A DNA stretch of 64,000 nt from contig JAEWUD010000044.1 in NCBI GenBank assembly GCA_023397475.1, forward strand, positions 62,001-126,000, written 5' to 3'. The stretch is from Bacillota bacterium (GTDB taxonomy: Bacteria > Bacillota > Clostridia > Saccharofermentanales > Saccharofermentanaceae). The notes beneath the pieces were generated by a model. The model was not told the DNA's origin. It did no database searches and saw nothing but the letters and a program-made list of their open reading frames with translations. Position 1 is the first letter of the stretch; each line of letters starts with the position of its first letter. Below are positions 61,426-64,000 of this stretch, in pieces. The position numbers and the translations under genes were made by a program.

Positions 61426-61959
61426 ATGTGGCTGATCGCCGGGCTCGGCAATCCGGGTGCAAAATATACATATAACTGGCATAACTGCGGCTTCATGTCG
61501 CTGGAAGTTCTTGCGCAGCGCAATCGAATCACACTCGATAAGACGAAGTTCAAAGGCGAATACGGACGCGGAAATATTGGCGGTGAGTCCATTATTCTCT
61601 TGCGCCCGCACACGTATATGAATCTTTCCGGCGAGAGCGTACGGGAAGCTCTGGCATTTTTCAAGATTGAACCGAAGAATCTGATCGTTCTCTATGACGA
61701 TATTGACCTGCCGAAGGGTGCCGTTCGCGTCCGCGACAAGGGCGGTCCCGGAACGCACAACGGGATGAAGTCAATCATCTCGTGTCTGGGTACACAGGAT
61801 TTCCCGCGCATTCGCGTCGGCTGCGGTCCCGTGCCGGAACGATGGGACCTTGCGGATTTTGTGTTGTCCGATATTGGACCGGAAGACAAGGAGACAATGT
61901 TTGAAGCTTTTGTCCGCGCCGCGGAATCCGCCGAGAAGATGATCCGGGAGGCTACATGA
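61426..61959 (+). CDS. pth: Peptidyl-tRNA hydrolase
   Basis: A 177-residue enzyme that frees tRNAs from peptidyl-tRNAs lost by stalled ribosomes. Signature motifs are AGLGNPGAKYTYNWHNCGFM (His in the catalytic site; the usual T-R-H-N is W-H-N), LLRPHTYMNLSGESV, and VLYDDIDLPKGAVRVRDKGG followed by GTHNGMKSI. AAAGGAAC lies upstream of the ATG. The length is slightly below the usual 185-195, at the C-terminus. It overlaps mfd by ATGA. Confidence 0.96.
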   Translation: MWLIAGLGNPGAKYTYNWHNCGFMSLEVLAQRNRITLDKTKFKGEYGRGNIGGESIILLRPHTYMNLSGESVREALAFFKIEPKNLIVLYDDIDLPKGAVRVRDKGGPGTHNGMKSIISCLGTQDFPRIRVGCGPVPERWDLADFVLSDIGPEDKETMFEAFVRAAESAEKMIREAT

Positions 61960-64000
61960 GCACGAGCGTCGACCTGACTTCGGTTCTCGCCGCCGCAATA
62001 CGAGATCTGGCGTTTGTCCGTTTATGTTCTCTCATTGACGAAAAGGATCGTCGCCATATCAATTTATCCGGTATGACGGAGAGTCAGAAAGCTTACCTGA
62101 TCGCGGCGCTGATCCGTAAGACCGGACGTTCTGCGGCGATCATCGTAGCGGACGAGCTCAAAGCCCGCACGCTTCGTGCGGATCTCGCCGCTTTTCTCGG
62201 AGAAGAGGACCTTCCGGTTCTTCGCCCGAGAGACACGAATCTTGCCGACGTCGAGGCCTCCAGCCGGGACGCGGAGCTGTCACGCCTCGGCGCGATAGAC
62301 CGTATATTGCATAGCTCCGCTCCGGCATTCATCTTGTCTGCGGGCGCCTTGCCATCGCGACTGATGACACCCGAGGATTTTCTCGCGCAATCGATTTCCC
62401 TTCGCATAGGCTCACGCATCGCGCCGGATGTCCTCGCGGCGCAACTGGTTGAGATCGGCTATGAACGAATGCGCACCGTCGAGGGCGAAGGCGAATTTGC
62501 CCAGCGCGGCGATATTTTCGACGTATACCCGGTCGGATGCGAGGAACCGATCCGCATCTCTTTTTTCGATGAGGATATCGACCAGATCAAGCACTTCGAC
62601 TTGGAGACACAACGGTCAACCGAGAAACGCTCCGATATCCGGATCGCGCCTGCGAGGGAAATCTTTGTTCCCGATACTCAGCGCGGCGTTGTTGCAGACC
62701 GCATCCTCGTCGCCGGCGAGAATCTCCGGGAGGAAGCGATTCGCAACGGCGCGTCCGCGGCGGATGCCGAGGATTTCGCCCGGTTGGCATTGCAGGATGC
62801 GGAGAGGATCCGTGCCGGCGTCCATTTTCCCGGTTTGGAGAAATGGGTCCGTCTGATTCTGCCGGATAACGTTTCCGTCCTTTCGTACCTTCGTCATTCC
62901 GATGTTCTTCTCTTCGTCGATGAGACGCTCCATATCAAGAAACGCCTCGACGGAGTCCAGGCGGATTTCCACATGCGTTTCAAATCGCTTTTCGAGAAAA
63001 GGCTCGTACCCTATACCGCGGCTGAGGCGGTATGGAAGGGTGTCGAGATCTTCGCCTCACTGGATAATGGCGGGCAGGTGATTTCCTTGGCCGCGCTGCC
63101 TTCTTCGGGCAATGGGTTCCCGGGAGGCGCGAACCTTACGATAACCGGAAGCGCTGTCAACAGTTACCGCGGACACGAGGCGGCCTTGACGGAACTGGTT
63201 CGCGAGCGCAACCGGTCGGGCCTGGACACCGTCCTTATGGCGGGCGTAGGCGTCCGCGCTGATCGGCTTCGCGCATATCTTGCCGAGCAGGGTGCCTCCG
63301 TAAATCTCTCCTCCTCGCATATGCCCTCGGGATTTACTTATCCGGCCGCGCAACTCATGGTCATCGGAACGCAGGATATTTTCGGCGTCGACCGGCCGCT
63401 TCGCAAGAAGAAGGGTTCCGGCGTACACATCGATCTTTTCAGCGATTTGGTGCCGGGTGAACTGGTCGTTCACGAACAGCACGGTATCGGACGCTACGAT
63501 GGCATGGTTAATATGGAGGCAGCCGGGGTTCGGCGCGACTATCTGAAGATCTCTTATGCGTCGGATGACGCTCTTTATATCTCGATGGAGAATCTGGATC
63601 AGATCCAGAAGTATGTCGGATCGGAGGGACGTGAGCCCAAACTCTCGCGTCTCGGCGGGCAGGAATGGACCCGGATGAAGGAGAAGGCCCGGACATCGAT
63701 CCGCCAACTGGCCTTCAGTCTGGTTGAGCTGTACGCGAAGCGACAGGCCAACAAAGGTTTCGCATTCTCGCCGGACTCCGTCTGGCAGCGCGAGTTCGAG
63801 GAGGACTTCCCTTATCAGGAGACGGAGGATCAGCTATCGGCGATCGCGGACATAAAACGCGATATGGAGTCGGAGAAGGTGATGGATCGACTCCTCTGCG
63901 GCGACGTGGGATTCGGTAAGACCGAAGTCGCATTCCGTGCGATCTTCAAGTGCGTGAACGACGGGAAACAGGCGATTCTTCTGGCACCGACGACCGTTCT
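61956..64000 (+). CDS. mfd: Transcription-repair coupling factor Mfd, 3' end outside window
   Basis: An open frame from the ATG at 61956 (overlapping the pth stop) to the window end, giving about 681 of an expected 1150 or so residues. The first 350 residues match the UvrB-like domains of Mfd (GDIFDVYPVGCEEPIRISFF). The RNA-polymerase-binding, CarD-like domain lies at about 499-565 (PGELVVHEQHGIGRYDGMVN). The helicase motor then begins, with Walker A GDVGFGKT at residues 649-656 followed by APTTV. Mfd removes stalled RNA polymerase and recruits UvrA. The reading frame is intact as far as it can be seen. Confidence 0.96.
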   Translation, partial: MSTSVDLTSVLAAAIRDLAFVRLCSLIDEKDRRHINLSGMTESQKAYLIAALIRKTGRSAAIIVADELKARTLRADLAAFLGEEDLPVLRPRDTNLADVEASSRDAELSRLGAIDRILHSSAPAFILSAGALPSRLMTPEDFLAQSISLRIGSRIAPDVLAAQLVEIGYERMRTVEGEGEFAQRGDIFDVYPVGCEEPIRISFFDEDIDQIKHFDLETQRSTEKRSDIRIAPAREIFVPDTQRGVVADRILVAGENLREEAIRNGASAADAEDFARLALQDAERIRAGVHFPGLEKWVRLILPDNVSVLSYLRHSDVLLFVDETLHIKKRLDGVQADFHMRFKSLFEKRLVPYTAAEAVWKGVEIFASLDNGGQVISLAALPSSGNGFPGGANLTITGSAVNSYRGHEAALTELVRERNRSGLDTVLMAGVGVRADRLRAYLAEQGASVNLSSSHMPSGFTYPAAQLMVIGTQDIFGVDRPLRKKKGSGVHIDLFSDLVPGELVVHEQHGIGRYDGMVNMEAAGVRRDYLKISYASDDALYISMENLDQIQKYVGSEGREPKLSRLGGQEWTRMKEKARTSIRQLAFSLVELYAKRQANKGFAFSPDSVWQREFEEDFPYQETEDQLSAIADIKRDMESEKVMDRLLCGDVGFGKTEVAFRAIFKCVNDGKQAILLAPTTV

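Overview
The window reads as chromosomal DNA of an anaerobic Gram-positive bacterium, most likely of the class Clostridia. Supporting signs are TTGACA/TATAAT-type promoters with 17-bp spacers, strong AGGAGG ribosome sites, a T-box tRNA-sensing leader, [FeFe]-hydrogenase maturases (HydG, HydF), PadR/DUF1700 and PadR/DUF2812 pairs, several CPBP proteases, a type III glutamine synthetase and a glmU-pth-mfd order. The exact taxon cannot be fixed from the sequence. There are no rRNA or tRNA genes, no prophage, no complete insertion sequence and no CRISPR array.

Layout. 0-5.5 kb: a GntR-controlled ABC exporter and a MacA/MacB-like efflux operon. 5.5-13.4 kb: tRNA CCA-adding enzyme, a lone type IV prepilin-like protein with a TTAP-repeat linker, a CAP-domain protein, a DUF2752 protein, and three successive zinc-ribbon proteins ending in a 625-residue coiled-coil protein. 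13.4-20.5 kb: glutamine synthetase III behind a terminator-like leader, a MarR - ArsA ATPase - small protein - ArsA ATPase cluster, and a two-gene ThrE-type exporter. 20.5-27.1 kb: an EF-G-like GTPase, then a minus-strand operon for polyprenyl-phosphate-dependent glycosylation (GT2, GT-C-like membrane protein, coiled-coil protein). 27.1-35.4 kb: TM1266-like regulator plus hydG behind a terminator-containing leader, a zinc-ribbon protein, ybaK, a flavoprotein, and hydF on the other strand, with two tandem palindrome arrays and a MITE-like element in the gaps. 35.5-44.8 kb: dCMP deaminase, a YhfC-like protease, a second palindrome array, two PadR regulons of membrane proteins, two GNAT acetyltransferases and a PEBP protein. 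44.8-55.5 kb: a T-box-controlled aromatic amino acid operon. 55.5-64 kb: SppA peptidase, two CPBP proteases, a sugar nucleotidyltransferase, and glmU-pth-mfd (mfd runs off the end).

The best-integrated system is the aromatic operon. A sigma-A promoter at 44776-44804 drives a T-box leader whose candidate specifier codon is TTC (Phe). Behind it lie a phenylacetate-CoA ligase, prephenate dehydrogenase, a shikimate dehydrogenase-kinase fusion, DAHP synthase, dehydroquinate synthase, EPSP synthase, chorismate synthase and a trifunctional dehydroquinase-chorismate mutase-prephenate dehydratase fusion. Together they encode every step from DAHP to phenylpyruvate and 4-hydroxyphenylpyruvate; only the final aminotransferase is absent.

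The least explained features are the two tandem palindrome families (30.0-30.3 and 37.7-38.1 kb; 32.5-32.8 kb), which share a 73-75 bp period but not sequence; the MarR/ArsA/ArsA cluster with no arsenical pump; and the zinc-ribbon/coiled-coil cluster.
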